DNA of 64,000 bases from Brevibacillus sp. SYP-B805 (GTDB lineage Bacteria; Bacillota; Bacilli; Brevibacillales; Brevibacillaceae). Shown piece by piece: positions 16,722 through 26,507 of the stretch; the stretch's first letter is position 1; each line of letters begins with the position of its first letter. Under the pieces are notes generated by a model. That model ran no database searches. It was not told where the DNA came from and saw only the letters and a program-made list of their open reading frames with translations. The stretch lies in assembly GCF_011059135.1 (NCBI RefSeq), contig NZ_JAALGD010000002.1:186001-250000 (forward strand), read 5' to 3'. Both the position numbers and the translations under genes were made by a program.

Positions 16722-18113
16722 TCATTGTCCCAGCAGCTTCCCGATGCCCTCAAGCGGGTTGGTCACGGAAGGCATGCGCATGTATTTCTGGGAGGTGGCA
16801 GCCGCTTCCACATCGCCATAGTACCAGTCGCCGGGTTTTACATCGCGGAAACTGGCCCTGCCGTTATTGTCCAGCGGGAAGCGGAGGATCACCTTGTTCG
16901 TGACGGCCACCACTTCCTTGCGGGACATGGATAATTGGGGCTGCAGGCTGCTGCCCGGAAAATCCCGCAGGGCCTGCAATTCCTGAAGCAGGCCAACCGC
17001 TGCTTTCAGATTCGGATCGGTGACATCCACATACGGGACATGAAGCTGGCTGACCGGTTGTTTGGCGAGGGCACGTGCAAGCATCAGCACATATTCGCCT
17101 CTGCTGAGGGGGCGGTCCGGCCGGAAAGTTCCATCCGGATAACCGGTGATCAATCCTTCCTTGACGCCTTTTGCAATTTCTTTCGATGCCCAGTGGGACT
17201 TCACATCGCTGAATGTCTCCCTGACCTGCTCTTTCCTGTATGTGCCGTCGGGGAAAGCAAGACGCACGATGATCGATATCGCCTGCGCGCGGGTCAGGGT
17301 GCTGTCTGGACGGAAGGTTTTGTCCGGAAATCCGTAAATGTAAGCCGGCCTCTCTTCCCATTCGGCAGCAGGGAAAATCACCGTCGTCGATGCTTCCGAT
17401 CGGCTGAGCACCTCATTGGACCTGGACAGCAGATCGGCATAGTAGGTGACGGTTTTTGACATGGGCTGCGTCTTCACCCCCTGGCCGGAAAAGGCAAGCG
17501 TGTAGGAAACATCCCCGCTGTTTTTTTGCGAGGAAGAGAGGGACCAGACAATCATCCCGTCCTGCACCTTTCCGCCTCCAGCCGCTGTCACCTCCGCGCC
17601 ATCCGGAACAGCAGCCCGCAGGGTCGCCTGTCCTTGGGCGCTGTATTGGACCCGGATGGTCACCCGATTGAAGTTGGGAATGCCCGCAAGAACCAGGGAA
17701 CGGTCTGCAGTCATGCTGATGCTCCCCTTGGCCGCGATGCCGGCCGAACCGTTCAGGAGATCGGGAAGCTGATTTTGCAGCGGGTTTTGCAGCGTGTCTT
17801 CCAGAGGATTTTGCAGCGCGTCTTCCAGAGGATCCAGCAGCGGGGTAGAAAACGGATTTTCAAGTGGATTCGATAGCGGATTGGGCAGCAGGTTGGGCAG
17901 CGTGCCGTCGGGCAGGATGGAATCATCGATGGCGGGCGGGGGTGGGAGGATGTTCGGCGGCAGGATCGGCGGAGCAGGCAGAGGACTCTGCGGTAGTGGC
18001 AGCGGATTCCCCAGAATCGGTGGGACGGGAAGTGCCGTATCCGCAAAAGCGCTTCCAAAACTTAACATAAAGGCAAGGAAAAACGAAATACCCAAGATGC
18101 TTCTCTTCTTCAT
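16722..18113 (-). CDS. Secreted S-layer-homology (SLH) domain protein (cluster gene 1)
   Basis: 463 residues. Signal peptide 1-24 (ending SAFA). Residues 25-122 are low-complexity Pro/Leu/Asn/Asp (NPLSNPLENPF, DPLEDALQNPLEDTLQNPL). Residues about 128-248 form a beta-rich domain of unknown family, similar in feel to DUF11-like repeats. SLH domains follow: 256-290 (GFPDKTFRPDSTLTRAQA), 301-352 (SDVKSHWASKEIAKG, GYPDGTFRPDRPLSRGE), a degenerate third near 357-413, and the beginning of a fourth at 421-445. SLH domains bind pyruvylated secondary wall polymer, holding the protein on the cell surface. GGAGG lies six bases before ATG 18113; an adjacent ATG at 18116 is possible. Heads the coiled-coil cluster. 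Confidence 0.88.
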   Translation of the reverse strand: MKKRSILGISFFLAFMLSFGSAFADTALPVPPILGNPLPLPQSPLPAPPILPPNILPPPPAIDDSILPDGTLPNLLPNPLSNPLENPFSTPLLDPLEDALQNPLEDTLQNPLQNQLPDLLNGSAGIAAKGSISMTADRSLVLAGIPNFNRVTIRVQYSAQGQATLRAAVPDGAEVTAAGGGKVQDGMIVWSLSSSQKNSGDVSYTLAFSGQGVKTQPMSKTVTYYADLLSRSNEVLSRSEASTTVIFPAAEWEERPAYIYGFPDKTFRPDSTLTRAQAISIIVRLAFPDGTYRKEQVRETFSDVKSHWASKEIAKGVKEGLITGYPDGTFRPDRPLSRGEYVLMLARALAKQPVSQLHVPYVDVTDPNLKAAVGLLQELQALRDFPGSSLQPQLSMSRKEVVAVTNKVILRFPLDNNGRASFRDVKPGDWYYGDVEAAATSQKYMRMPSVTNPLEGIGKLLGQ

Positions 18114-18354
18114 CATGACCCTCCTATCCGAAAAGTGGAATGCGTTCCCAATTTGCCTCTCAGACGGAGAAGGCTTGTACAATGTTGCAAGAACATTTTG
18201 AATTTTTACGACAGTCATCAGCCTGTTTGTCGACGATTGGAAAACCTGAGGCAGAAGCCCCGAGTCGGACGGAAGACAACCTGCTTATTCTATCATTGGA
18301 GGTCTGCAATTGGATCAGACGAAGCGGCAGAAAAAGTTGGGGCATGGCAAGATG

Positions 18355-18389
18355 GCAAAAAACGCCCCTCCGAATCAGGAGGGGCGCCA
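18355..18389 (-). terminator. Distal terminator copy of a 26-bp palindromic direct repeat
   Basis: On the minus strand a stem of CCCCTCC and GGAGGGG with loop TGATTC is followed by a six-T run, an efficient intrinsic terminator for transcripts coming from the DUF5666-type gene. The 26 bases 18364-18389 are identical to 18641-18666. Confidence 0.88.
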
Positions 18390-18640
18390 GACTGATGACA
18401 AACGTCTGTTTGGGGCATGGAGGAATGGGGCCAGGCGAGCTCCTTTGACGACCGGCTCAGCAGAGAAACAAAGACGCGGGGTCACAGGGGGCGTGAGTCT
18501 CACATCCCTGAGTCGCCCAGATGTTGAGCCCCCTGCCCGCGTCGCGTTTCGGAGCGGACACGGCCCGCTTCCTCGCGGGGCGTCAAGAGAGCGAGCAGGA
18601 ACCATTACCCATGATCGACCGACTTTGTCTGCACACTGAG
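18390..18640 (-). other. Gene-free, highly structured block; candidate structured RNA or small non-autonomous element
   Basis: No convincing gene occurs in 18117-18672. This block lies between two identical 26-bp palindromic repeats. It can fold into a stacked stem: GACGCGGG (18473-18480) with CCCGCGTC (18536-18543), then CAGGGGGC (18485-18492) with GCCCCCTG (18528-18535), then ACATC (18502-18506) with GATGT (18520-18524). A further hairpin CCCGC/GCGGG sits at 18564-18579. The edges carry related GACTTTGTC-type motifs in opposite orientation. It would be transcribed as the 3' extension of the DUF5666-type gene. It matches no RNA family that I recognise; minus strand is preferred only because of the flanking terminator. 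Confidence 0.5.
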
Positions 18641-18666
18641 GCCCCTCCGAATCAGGAGGGGCGCCA
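18641..18666. repeat. Proximal copy of the 26-bp palindromic direct repeat
   Basis: Identical to 18364-18389 and containing the same CCCCTCC/GGAGGGG stem, but on the minus strand it lacks the T run and so should not terminate well. It is directly preceded on the plus strand by a 22-bp motif (18621-18642) that recurs with one mismatch beside the murC terminator (56337-56358). Confidence 0.85.
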
Positions 18667-18672
18667 TTCGCT

Positions 18673-19965
18673 CTATTCTTCGTCATTCAATTCCACGTTG
18701 ATTTCGGACGCTTCCAGCACTTGTTCCTTCCATGTGCCTTTCGCTTCAATCTCCATGCCTGGGGCGAGGTCGGCAAAGGTCAGCGTTTGATGATCCTCCG
18801 CGCTGATCCGTGTCGTGTCGCTGACGTGGACCGTTTTGCCGCCCACCGTCAGGGTCATGGCAGCCGCGTCAACCGCCTCCACCTTTCCTTCCACTTCGCC
18901 TTCCTTGTCCTCCGGCGCTTGTTTCACTTCGATTTTGAGGGCAATCCATTCTTCTCCCATCTGCAGGGCTTTTGCCTCAGCCTTGCTGCCGACGGTGAGA
19001 TCCGCCAGCGCGATGGCCTTGTCGTCGGAAGTGATCTTGGTCGCGTCGGTAACCGTCAGCGTTTTCCCGCCAATGGTCACTTTCTTGCCTTCCACATCGA
19101 CGCTTTCCACCTCGCCTTCCACTTCCACGGCAGTCCGCTGAACGTTGAGGATACGGGCCGTGAACAGCTTGCCGCTCCATTTGCCGGTAGCCACGACTTT
19201 ATCGCCGACCGCCAGCTGTTCCAGCGCGGCATCGCTTCCATTCAGACGGATCTTGGCATCCGGTGCCACCACGATGCTTTTTCCGTCCACCACCAGCGTC
19301 CGGGTGGCGGCGTCGATGGACTGCAGGCTCCCTTTCACCACGGCGGCCTGGCGTTTCACCTCGATCTTTACCGCCTGCAGCGTGCCTTCTTTCAGATAGC
19401 CTTCCGCTTTCAGCTGGTCCCCTTCCACGATATCGGCGAAGGCCAGCTGTTCCTTCCCGGACCGGATGCTGGCATCGTCCAGGACGTGGATGGTTTTGCC
19501 GGAAACGGTCAGGGTTTGGGCGGCAGGATCAACGGCCGTTACCTTCCCATACACGACTCCTTTTTTCTTGGCAATCTCGATCTTCTTCGCCGTGTTTCCG
19601 GTATCGGCGGCCGTGTATTCCGCTTTTACCTGATCGCCAACCCAGATATCGGCAGCGGTCGCCGTTTTCCAATCCTTGACTTTGATCGACGTCTCGCTTG
19701 TCAGCAGCAGTTCCACCTGTTTGCTGCCGTTTGACACGGTGAGCTTGCCTGCCGCCGCATCCACGGCCGCCACCTTGCCGGCAATCTTCTCCACTTTCTT
19801 TTTCTCGGGCTTTCCTTTCTCGGGCTTCCCTTTGTCAGGTTTGCCTTTGTCCACCCATTTGACCGATTGTCCCGCAAGTTTCCCGTCAGATCCATGGGCC
19901 TGCGCCAGGGGGACAAGGGTAAGCATCAACATCAGTGCAAGAAGCATGGAGAACCATTTTCTCAT
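18673..19965 (-). CDS. Secreted protein with five tandem DUF5666-like beta domains
   Basis: 430 residues. Signal peptide 1-23 (LMLTLVPLAQAHG), then a Lys/Gly/Pro-rich linker (DKGKPDKGKPEKGKPEKKK), then about five repeats of roughly 70 residues, each opening with a G-K-V-x-A-V-D-x-A-A-x-T-L-T-V-type strand and containing a D-x-x-x-V-G-D-x-V-x-A motif. The repeats start near residues 62, 135, 205, 275 and 355. Such repeats are small beta barrels of unknown function in secreted proteins. GGAGG is eight bases before ATG 19965; the ATG six bases upstream is too close. Monocistronic, between the structured block and obgE. Confidence 0.82.
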   Translation of the reverse strand: MRKWFSMLLALMLMLTLVPLAQAHGSDGKLAGQSVKWVDKGKPDKGKPEKGKPEKKKVEKIAGKVAAVDAAAGKLTVSNGSKQVELLLTSETSIKVKDWKTATAADIWVGDQVKAEYTAADTGNTAKKIEIAKKKGVVYGKVTAVDPAAQTLTVSGKTIHVLDDASIRSGKEQLAFADIVEGDQLKAEGYLKEGTLQAVKIEVKRQAAVVKGSLQSIDAATRTLVVDGKSIVVAPDAKIRLNGSDAALEQLAVGDKVVATGKWSGKLFTARILNVQRTAVEVEGEVESVDVEGKKVTIGGKTLTVTDATKITSDDKAIALADLTVGSKAEAKALQMGEEWIALKIEVKQAPEDKEGEVEGKVEAVDAAAMTLTVGGKTVHVSDTTRISAEDHQTLTFADLAPGMEIEAKGTWKEQVLEASEINVELNDEE

Positions 19966-20012
19966 CTGCATCGCCTCCTTCTCTCTCCTACCATGATCTT
20001 ACAGCTTGTCCC

Positions 20013-20052
20013 CAAAAAGAAACATCCTGCGAAAGTCAGGAATCGCAGGATG
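20013..20052 (-). terminator. Terminator downstream of obgE
   Basis: Perfect 10-bp stem CATCCTGCGA (20023-20032) with TCGCAGGATG (20043-20052); on the minus strand it is followed by TTTCTTTTT. Confidence 0.9.
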
Positions 20053-20092
20053 TCAATTGTCGTACCTTGTATGATATTGTGGGAAAATCGGC

Positions 20093-21971
<1,879 letters not shown>

Positions 21972-22011
21972 CAACCCTCACCCATGCACCATTGGATTTT
22001 CCGTACTCCTT

Positions 22012-22040
22012 ATTGTACCATAAGACCGGTCGGCTCAAAA
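22012..22040 (-). promoter_or_regulatory. Promoter of the spo0B-obgE operon
   Basis: TTTTGA (22040-22035), 17 bases, then TACAAT (22017-22012) with an extended -10 TGG, on the minus strand, about 40 bases before spo0B. It overlaps the tail of the rpmA terminator. Confidence 0.55.
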
Positions 22041-22068
22041 AGAAAACCCAGCGGCTTGGCTGGGTTTC
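22036..22068 (-). terminator. Terminator of the rplU-prp-rpmA operon
   Basis: AAACCCAGC (22067-22059 on the minus strand) pairs with GCTGGGTTT (22052-22044), followed by TCTTTTT. Confidence 0.9.
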
Positions 22069-22081
22069 TGCTCTTCATCTC

Positions 22082-22381
22082 TTACGCTTCCGTTGCTACC
22101 GGCTCGATTACCACTTGCTTGCGGTCGCGGCCAAGGCGTTTGAAACGTACAATCCCATCCGCTTTGGCAAACAGGGTATCGTCGCCGCCGATTCCAACGT
22201 TGGCACCCGGGAAAATCTTCGTGCCGCGCTGGCGAACAAGGATGTTGCCCGCTTTGACGAATTGACCGTCACCGCGCTTGGTTCCCAGGCGTTTCGCGAT
22301 CGAATCGCGGCCGTTTTTCGTGGAACCTACACCTTTTTTGGAGGCGAAGAATTGCAGATCCATGGTAAAACGCAGGTTCAT
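22082..22381 (-). CDS. rpmA: 50S ribosomal protein L27 with Prp-cleaved N-terminal extension
   Basis: 99 residues. The N-terminus [17 protein letters not shown] contains LQFFA/SKKG, the cleavage site of the Firmicute ribosomal-protein protease Prp; removal exposes the L27 tail that reaches the peptidyl transferase centre. The core [19 protein letters not shown] and [14 protein letters not shown] is typical. GGAGGTG precedes ATG 22381, which overlaps the prp stop as ATGA, coupling substrate and protease translation. Confidence 0.97.
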   Translation of the reverse strand: MNLRFTMDLQFFASKKGVGSTKNGRDSIAKRLGTKRGDGQFVKAGNILVRQRGTKIFPGANVGIGGDDTLFAKADGIVRFKRLGRDRKQVVIEPVATEA

Positions 22382-22734
22382 TGTGAAGCACCTCCTTGCC
22401 ATTTTGCATCGTGTACAGAAACGTACTGACCGTACTGTTGGGCTACGCTGATCAAGGCGATCACCATGCCTTCCGCCAGCAGCTGCTGCTTCTCATGGAG
22501 CCCGTCATCGTCGGGATGACCAAGCCTCCAGCGGAGAAAGCCGCCGCCGCTGGGCGCTTGTTCCACATCGGGAAGAAGGCCCAGAAGAGGTTCAATCCCG
22601 TTCAGGATACCGATGCTGATCGCCGATACGGCGGCACAGACGATGTCGGAACCGTACGCGGCGGCATTGGCATGCCCGGTGATCTCGATCTCTCTGATGC
22701 CGGATGAATCGCGTTTAACGGTTACGGCAATCAT
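22378..22734 (-). CDS. prp: Ribosomal-processing cysteine protease Prp
   Basis: 118 residues. Cleaves the N-terminal extension of L27 encoded by the overlapping downstream gene. The catalytic His is in EITGHANAA and the Cys in [10 protein letters not shown], both at the expected spacing. Known in Bacillus subtilis as YsxB, always between rplU and rpmA in Firmicutes. Twelve bases separate it from rplU. Confidence 0.95.
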   Translation of the reverse strand: MIAVTVKRDSSGIREIEITGHANAAAYGSDIVCAAVSAISIGILNGIEPLLGLLPDVEQAPSGGGFLRWRLGHPDDDGLHEKQQLLAEGMVIALISVAQQYGQYVSVHDAKWQGGASQ

Positions 22735-22746
22735 CGCGGCACCCGA

Positions 22747-23058
22747 TTATGCGTTGATTTTTTCGATCACGACTTTGGTGAACGGCTGACGGTGACCTTG
22801 TTTGCGGCGGTAGTTTTTCTTGGCTTTGTATTTATACACGATCACTTTCGCGCCTTTGCCGTGTTTTTCTACCTTGCCGGTTACCGTAGCGCCCGCAACA
22901 GTCGGAGCGCCCGCTGTCACTTTGCCGTCTTTGCTGACGAAGAGAACCTTGTCGAACGTAACGGTTTCACCTTCGGCGGCAGCCAGTTTCTCGATGTAGA
23001 GGACTGCGCCTTCTTCCACCTTGTACTGCTTTCCGCCTGTTTCGATAATAGCGTACAT
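22747..23058 (-). CDS. rplU: 50S ribosomal protein L21
   Basis: 103 residues. The N-terminus [20 protein letters not shown] and C-terminal [20 protein letters not shown] are characteristic of L21, an early-assembly 23S rRNA-binding protein. GGAGGTGC precedes ATG 23058. First gene of rplU-prp-rpmA, with a promoter and about 120-nt leader upstream. Confidence 0.97.
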   Translation of the reverse strand: MYAIIETGGKQYKVEEGAVLYIEKLAAAEGETVTFDKVLFVSKDGKVTAGAPTVAGATVTGKVEKHGKGAKVIVYKYKAKKNYRRKQGHRQPFTKVVIEKINA

Positions 23059-23177
23059 GAATTGCACCTCCCTATACTCAGACTCGCCTATCCAGGTGCG
23101 GCTCCCCGGGAACCGTCTTGTCCAACCTGTCTCGAGCGGTTACAGCATGCTTGAGGCACAAGCATATCTGCATGAAC
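23059..23177 (-). ncRNA. Probable L21 leader (autoregulatory rplU leader)
   Basis: The transcribed leader between the promoter at 23185-23214 and rplU is about 120 bases, GC-rich and able to form hairpins (for example CATGCTTGAGGCACAAGCATAT-type pairing near 23145-23170, and CCGGG-containing stems nearer the gene). Bacillales rplU genes carry a conserved L21-binding leader at this site. I infer the call from position and foldability; I did not align it to the family model. Confidence 0.5.
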
Positions 23178-23184
23178 AAAAAAT

Positions 23185-23214
23185 AGGATACCACGAATCA
23201 CACAGGCCGGTCAA
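23185..23214 (-). promoter_or_regulatory. Promoter of rplU operon
   Basis: TTGACC (23214-23209), 18 bases, TATCCT (23190-23185) on the minus strand. The -35 overlaps the 3' end of rng. Confidence 0.6.
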
Positions 23215-24704
23215 GTGTCAATCCCGCCGAGGCCGGCGAAACGCTGCCTGGCTTCCTGCAGGCTGCCCGCATAGATGATCCGGTAGGCATGAGGAGCAAG
23301 CCTCCCCTCTTCCTTTAGCAGAAGATGGACGGACAGCGCCTTCTCCTGCTCCGCCCAATCCAGACACGCCATCACCTGCGGCGGCAGCAGCCCGACGATG
23401 GCTTGGGCATCCTGGTGCATGACAAGCCCCCGCACCTCCCGCAAAAACCGGCGGGCCACTTCAGCGGGAGCCAGCGTCCGGCCGCTTTCCCTGCAGACAG
23501 GGCAGGGGGTTGTTAGCAGCTCCCCGATGCTTTTGCGCTCCCGCTTGCGTGTCATCTCCACCAGTCCCAGCCGGGTCATGCCGGCCACCCGTGTCGGCGT
23601 GCGATCTTTCGCCAATTCGGCTTGCAGCCGCTCCAGCACGCGCTCCTGATCTGCCGGCCTGGTCATGTCGATGAAGTCGATGATAATGATTCCGCCGATA
23701 TCGCGCAGCCGCAGCTGGTGGGCAATCTCTGCGGCCGCCTCCAGATTGGTTTGGAGGATCGTTTCTTCCACCTGCCTGCCGCCCTGGCCGGTAAACGTTC
23801 CCGTATTCACATCAATCACGGTCATGGCTTCCGTGCGATCGATCACAAGAAAACCCCCGTGGGGAAGCGGGACCTGCCGCTGCAGCGCCCTGTCGATCTC
23901 GGCTTCCACGCCTTCCCGCTCAAAAAGGGATGCTTTCCCCTGGTAGAAGGAGAGCCTGTCCACCAGCTCCGGATAGAGCTTCTCCATCACCCGCTTCACC
24001 TGTTGATAGGTGGCGCTGTGATCCAGCAGCACCTCGCCAACCTCGTGATTCAGCCAATCGTGCAGCACGCGCGCCGCCAGTCCTCCCCCGTCAAAAAGGC
24101 GGCGGGGAGGTTTTGCCCCTTTCGCCCGCGCCGCCGCTTCCTGCCAAAGCCCGCGCAGATACTCCAGTTCGCGTATCAGGTCGTCGTCATCGGATCCTGC
24201 GGCCATGGTACGCACGATAACCCCCTCCCCGTCGTGCAGATGGCCCGCCATCAGTTCCCGCAGCCGGGAACGTTCCGCCTCCCCGACCATTTTCCGCGAA
24301 ACCATCACCTGTCTGCCAAACGGCAAATAGACGAGTTTTCTGCCCGGGAGGCTGATCTCGGCGGTGAGCCGCCCCCCCTTGGTTCCCGTTTCCTCCTTCT
24401 CGATCTGGACGAGCAGTGCCTCTCCCTCATGGATTCGCCCGGTGTGGGAAGGGCTGCGTTTCTCTTCCGCCCTTTTCCCGCTGCTGCGGGGAACATCATC
24501 GAGCGCAAGATATCCGTTCTTCGGGAGACCGATATCGACGAACGCCGCCCGGATGCCCGGGAGCACGTCCGTCACGCGGCCGAGATAGATGCTGCCGGAA
24601 AGGCCATCGCTGCCTTCCTCCATGCGGTATTCGACAAGCCTCCCGGACTGGGTGACCGCGATCCTCACCGTCTCCCCGTCGGAGCTGATCAATATCTGTT
24701 TCAA
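23211..24704 (-). CDS. rng: Ribonuclease G/E family endoribonuclease
   Basis: 497 residues. Single-strand-specific endoribonuclease for rRNA and mRNA processing. An S1-like RNA-binding segment near the N-terminus (GSIYLGRVTDVLPGIRAAFVDIG) is followed by the catalytic domain with VIDVNTGTFTG and GGIIIIDFIDM, which contain the metal-binding Asp residues, and a CPVC zinc-link motif at about residue 400 in TTPCPVCRESG. Start is TTG 24704, chosen because GGAGGGAG precedes it and because the preceding in-frame residues lack the domain. Located between spoIVFB and rplU, a position shared with other Paenibacillaceae-like genomes but not Bacillus subtilis, which lacks RNase E/G. Confidence 0.93.
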   Translation of the reverse strand: MKQILISSDGETVRIAVTQSGRLVEYRMEEGSDGLSGSIYLGRVTDVLPGIRAAFVDIGLPKNGYLALDDVPRSSGKRAEEKRSPSHTGRIHEGEALLVQIEKEETGTKGGRLTAEISLPGRKLVYLPFGRQVMVSRKMVGEAERSRLRELMAGHLHDGEGVIVRTMAAGSDDDDLIRELEYLRGLWQEAAARAKGAKPPRRLFDGGGLAARVLHDWLNHEVGEVLLDHSATYQQVKRVMEKLYPELVDRLSFYQGKASLFEREGVEAEIDRALQRQVPLPHGGFLVIDRTEAMTVIDVNTGTFTGQGGRQVEETILQTNLEAAAEIAHQLRLRDIGGIIIIDFIDMTRPADQERVLERLQAELAKDRTPTRVAGMTRLGLVEMTRKRERKSIGELLTTPCPVCRESGRTLAPAEVARRFLREVRGLVMHQDAQAIVGLLPPQVMACLDWAEQEKALSVHLLLKEEGRLAPHAYRIIYAGSLQEARQRFAGLGGIDT

Positions 24705-24788
24705 GCCGCTCCCTCCTTTGTGCGCTGCCTTGATTGTACACCAGACAGTTCGTTTGCGCACGGAGGAGCGCCGCGCCACCCATGCCTG

Positions 24789-25631
24789 TCACAGCAAGGT
24801 GCTGATGGGCAGATGCTTCTTCTGTTCAAACAGCAGGGCATGCAGGAGCTTCTCTTCGGCGACCAATCCGCCCTCGCCTCCTGTGATGTAAATGAGATGG
24901 TAGCGTCCCTTGCGCAGATGAGAAGCGGCCTCCCAGACGGTTGTCCGGGGCGTGAGCCGTACCGGATACAGCCCATGCCCCTGCGGAGCCCGGCTGTACT
25001 TGATCATCAGGAAGCGGATGAACTGATACGGAAAGCGCAGGAAAGCCTGTACATTGACCGCCAGCAGGTATCCTCCCACCGCCACGGCGTTGACATGAAG
25101 CTGAAACACGCCTACGCCAAGCAGCACGGCCGATAACGAAATGCTGGCGCCGAGGGACCAGAGGGCGGCCATCCGGTAGGGAAGGCGGAGGCCAAGCAGC
25201 GCCTGGAGGATCCTGCCGCCATCAAGCGGCCAGATCGGCAGCAGATTAAAGCCGGCGATCAGAAAGTTGCTCGTCACAAAAAAGCGGGTCCACTCCTCCG
25301 ACCACAGGCCGATGCGCCAGAAAACCAGGGATAGAAACGCCATGACGACGTTCATGAACGGACCGGCGAGCGCGACCACAATCTCATCCAACGGCTCGGC
25401 CGCCGCCTCTTCTTCCATGTGGGCCACGCCGCCAAAGGGCAGAAATTGAATCTCCGTCACCTGCCAGCCCAGCTCCCGCGCCACCGCAACATGGCCCATC
25501 TCATGGATCAGCACGATCACAAACAGCGTGAGGATCTCCACAAAATATCCCGCCGCCACGGACAGCCCGATGACAGCCCAGAAGAGCAGATGAACGCGCA
25601 GGCGGATGCCCGACACCCGTCGCTCATTCAA
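24789..25631 (-). CDS. spoIVFB: Intramembrane metalloprotease SpoIVFB
   Basis: 280 residues with about six membrane helices. Site-2-protease family enzyme that cleaves pro-sigma-K in the mother-cell membrane around the forespore. Zinc ligands: HEMGH (VIVLIHEMGHVAVA) and the distal Asp in NLLPIWPLDGGR. A short C-terminal cytoplasmic domain follows. Start TTG 25631 overlaps the spoIVFA stop by eight bases, with GGAAGTGA upstream. Partner of SpoIVFA (adjacent) and of BofC encoded at 2.6 kb. Confidence 0.93.
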   Translation of the reverse strand: MNERRVSGIRLRVHLLFWAVIGLSVAAGYFVEILTLFVIVLIHEMGHVAVARELGWQVTEIQFLPFGGVAHMEEEAAAEPLDEIVVALAGPFMNVVMAFLSLVFWRIGLWSEEWTRFFVTSNFLIAGFNLLPIWPLDGGRILQALLGLRLPYRMAALWSLGASISLSAVLLGVGVFQLHVNAVAVGGYLLAVNVQAFLRFPYQFIRFLMIKYSRAPQGHGLYPVRLTPRTTVWEAASHLRKGRYHLIYITGGEGGLVAEEKLLHALLFEQKKHLPISTLL

Positions 25632-26415
25632 ACGAAATCACTTCCAGCGGATTTGTGGCGCGCTCCTTGTCAAACATCGCCAGATAGAGGAGCCGCTGGT
25701 TTTCATTGGCCGCCTTGGCCACCCCCACCACGTCTCCCTGCCTGATCCAGTCATTTTTGGAGACGGCCACCGCTTCCAGATTGCCGTACCAGACTTCCCG
25801 CTGTTCCGCCAGCCGGACCACGACCGTCAGCCCAAAGCCATCCTTCTCCCCCACTTCGGCCACCCACCCGGTCTCGCCGTTCACCACCTGCCCTTTCGCC
25901 CCGACATCCAGCACCAGCTTGCCCAGGGTCGGGTCATACGGCTTCACCACTTTCCAGCTTCCCGGCAGATGCCACGGTTTCTGGCTGCTGACACCCGACT
26001 GTGCCGGCACCGCCTTATGCGTGGTAAGAACGGGCAGCACGCCGGGCAGGCGGCCAAAACGGGCTTCATACCATGCGGCCACTCCCGCAAAATTAAAATC
26101 CCGCGTCATCACTTCCTTGACCCCCTCTTTCCAGGAAGCCGGAACCGCGATGCCGGATTGAAACAGCAACCAGCATGAACCGATCAGCAGCAGGGAAAGA
26201 AACACCTGAATGCCCAGCTTCTCCTGCGGCGGAATCGACGGGGGATTCTCCTCATCCATCAGGCCGGCAAAGGGCAGCGTCCCCGGCGTATAGCGATCCT
26301 CCACGGGATCAACCAGGTCGTTTAGGTACGGAGGCATCCCGTCCCGCATTTGCGTGCGTATCCGTTCCAGTCGGGCGCGCCGCCTTTCCCGGACGCGCTC
26401 CACTTCATTGAACAT
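25624..26415 (-). CDS. spoIVFA: SpoIVFA, regulator of the pro-sigma-K protease
   Basis: 263 residues. Cytoplasmic N-terminal part (charged, VRERRRARLERIRTQM), one transmembrane helix at about residues 96-112 (QVFLSLLLIGSCWLLFQSGI), and a C-terminal degenerate LytM/M23 domain (residues about 165-263, GKLVLDVGAKGQVV, WYGNLEAVAVSKNDWIRQGDVVG) lacking the full metal-ligand set, as in SpoIVFA. It holds SpoIVFB inactive until cut by SpoIVB from the forespore. ATG 26415 is 33 bases downstream of a sigma-E-like promoter. Confidence 0.9.
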   Translation of the reverse strand: MFNEVERVRERRRARLERIRTQMRDGMPPYLNDLVDPVEDRYTPGTLPFAGLMDEENPPSIPPQEKLGIQVFLSLLLIGSCWLLFQSGIAVPASWKEGVKEVMTRDFNFAGVAAWYEARFGRLPGVLPVLTTHKAVPAQSGVSSQKPWHLPGSWKVVKPYDPTLGKLVLDVGAKGQVVNGETGWVAEVGEKDGFGLTVVVRLAEQREVWYGNLEAVAVSKNDWIRQGDVVGVAKAANENQRLLYLAMFDKERATNPLEVISFE

Positions 26416-26447
26416 GTGAGTCCCCCCCTGTCCCAACCGTCTACTCC

Positions 26448-26476
26448 ATCTTATGACTTGTCTATGTGCAATATGA
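26448..26476 (-). promoter_or_regulatory. Sigma-E-type promoter of the spoIVFA-spoIVFB operon
   Basis: TCATATT (26476-26470), 14 bases, CATAAGAT (26455-26448) on the minus strand fits the mother-cell sigma-E consensus, and spoIVF is a known sigma-E operon in Bacillus. Confidence 0.6.
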
Positions 26477-26507
26477 TCAGGGGATCGACAGGGGAAACGG
26501 GCATCAA

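Noticed and set aside
18310-18639. Possible small gene with GGAGGT and a TTG start
   Set aside because: The ribosome binding site is good, but the frame runs through both the terminator palindrome and the structured block, and the sequence looks random and Arg/Gly-rich. It could be a remnant of a small gene interrupted by the element, but I cannot support it.
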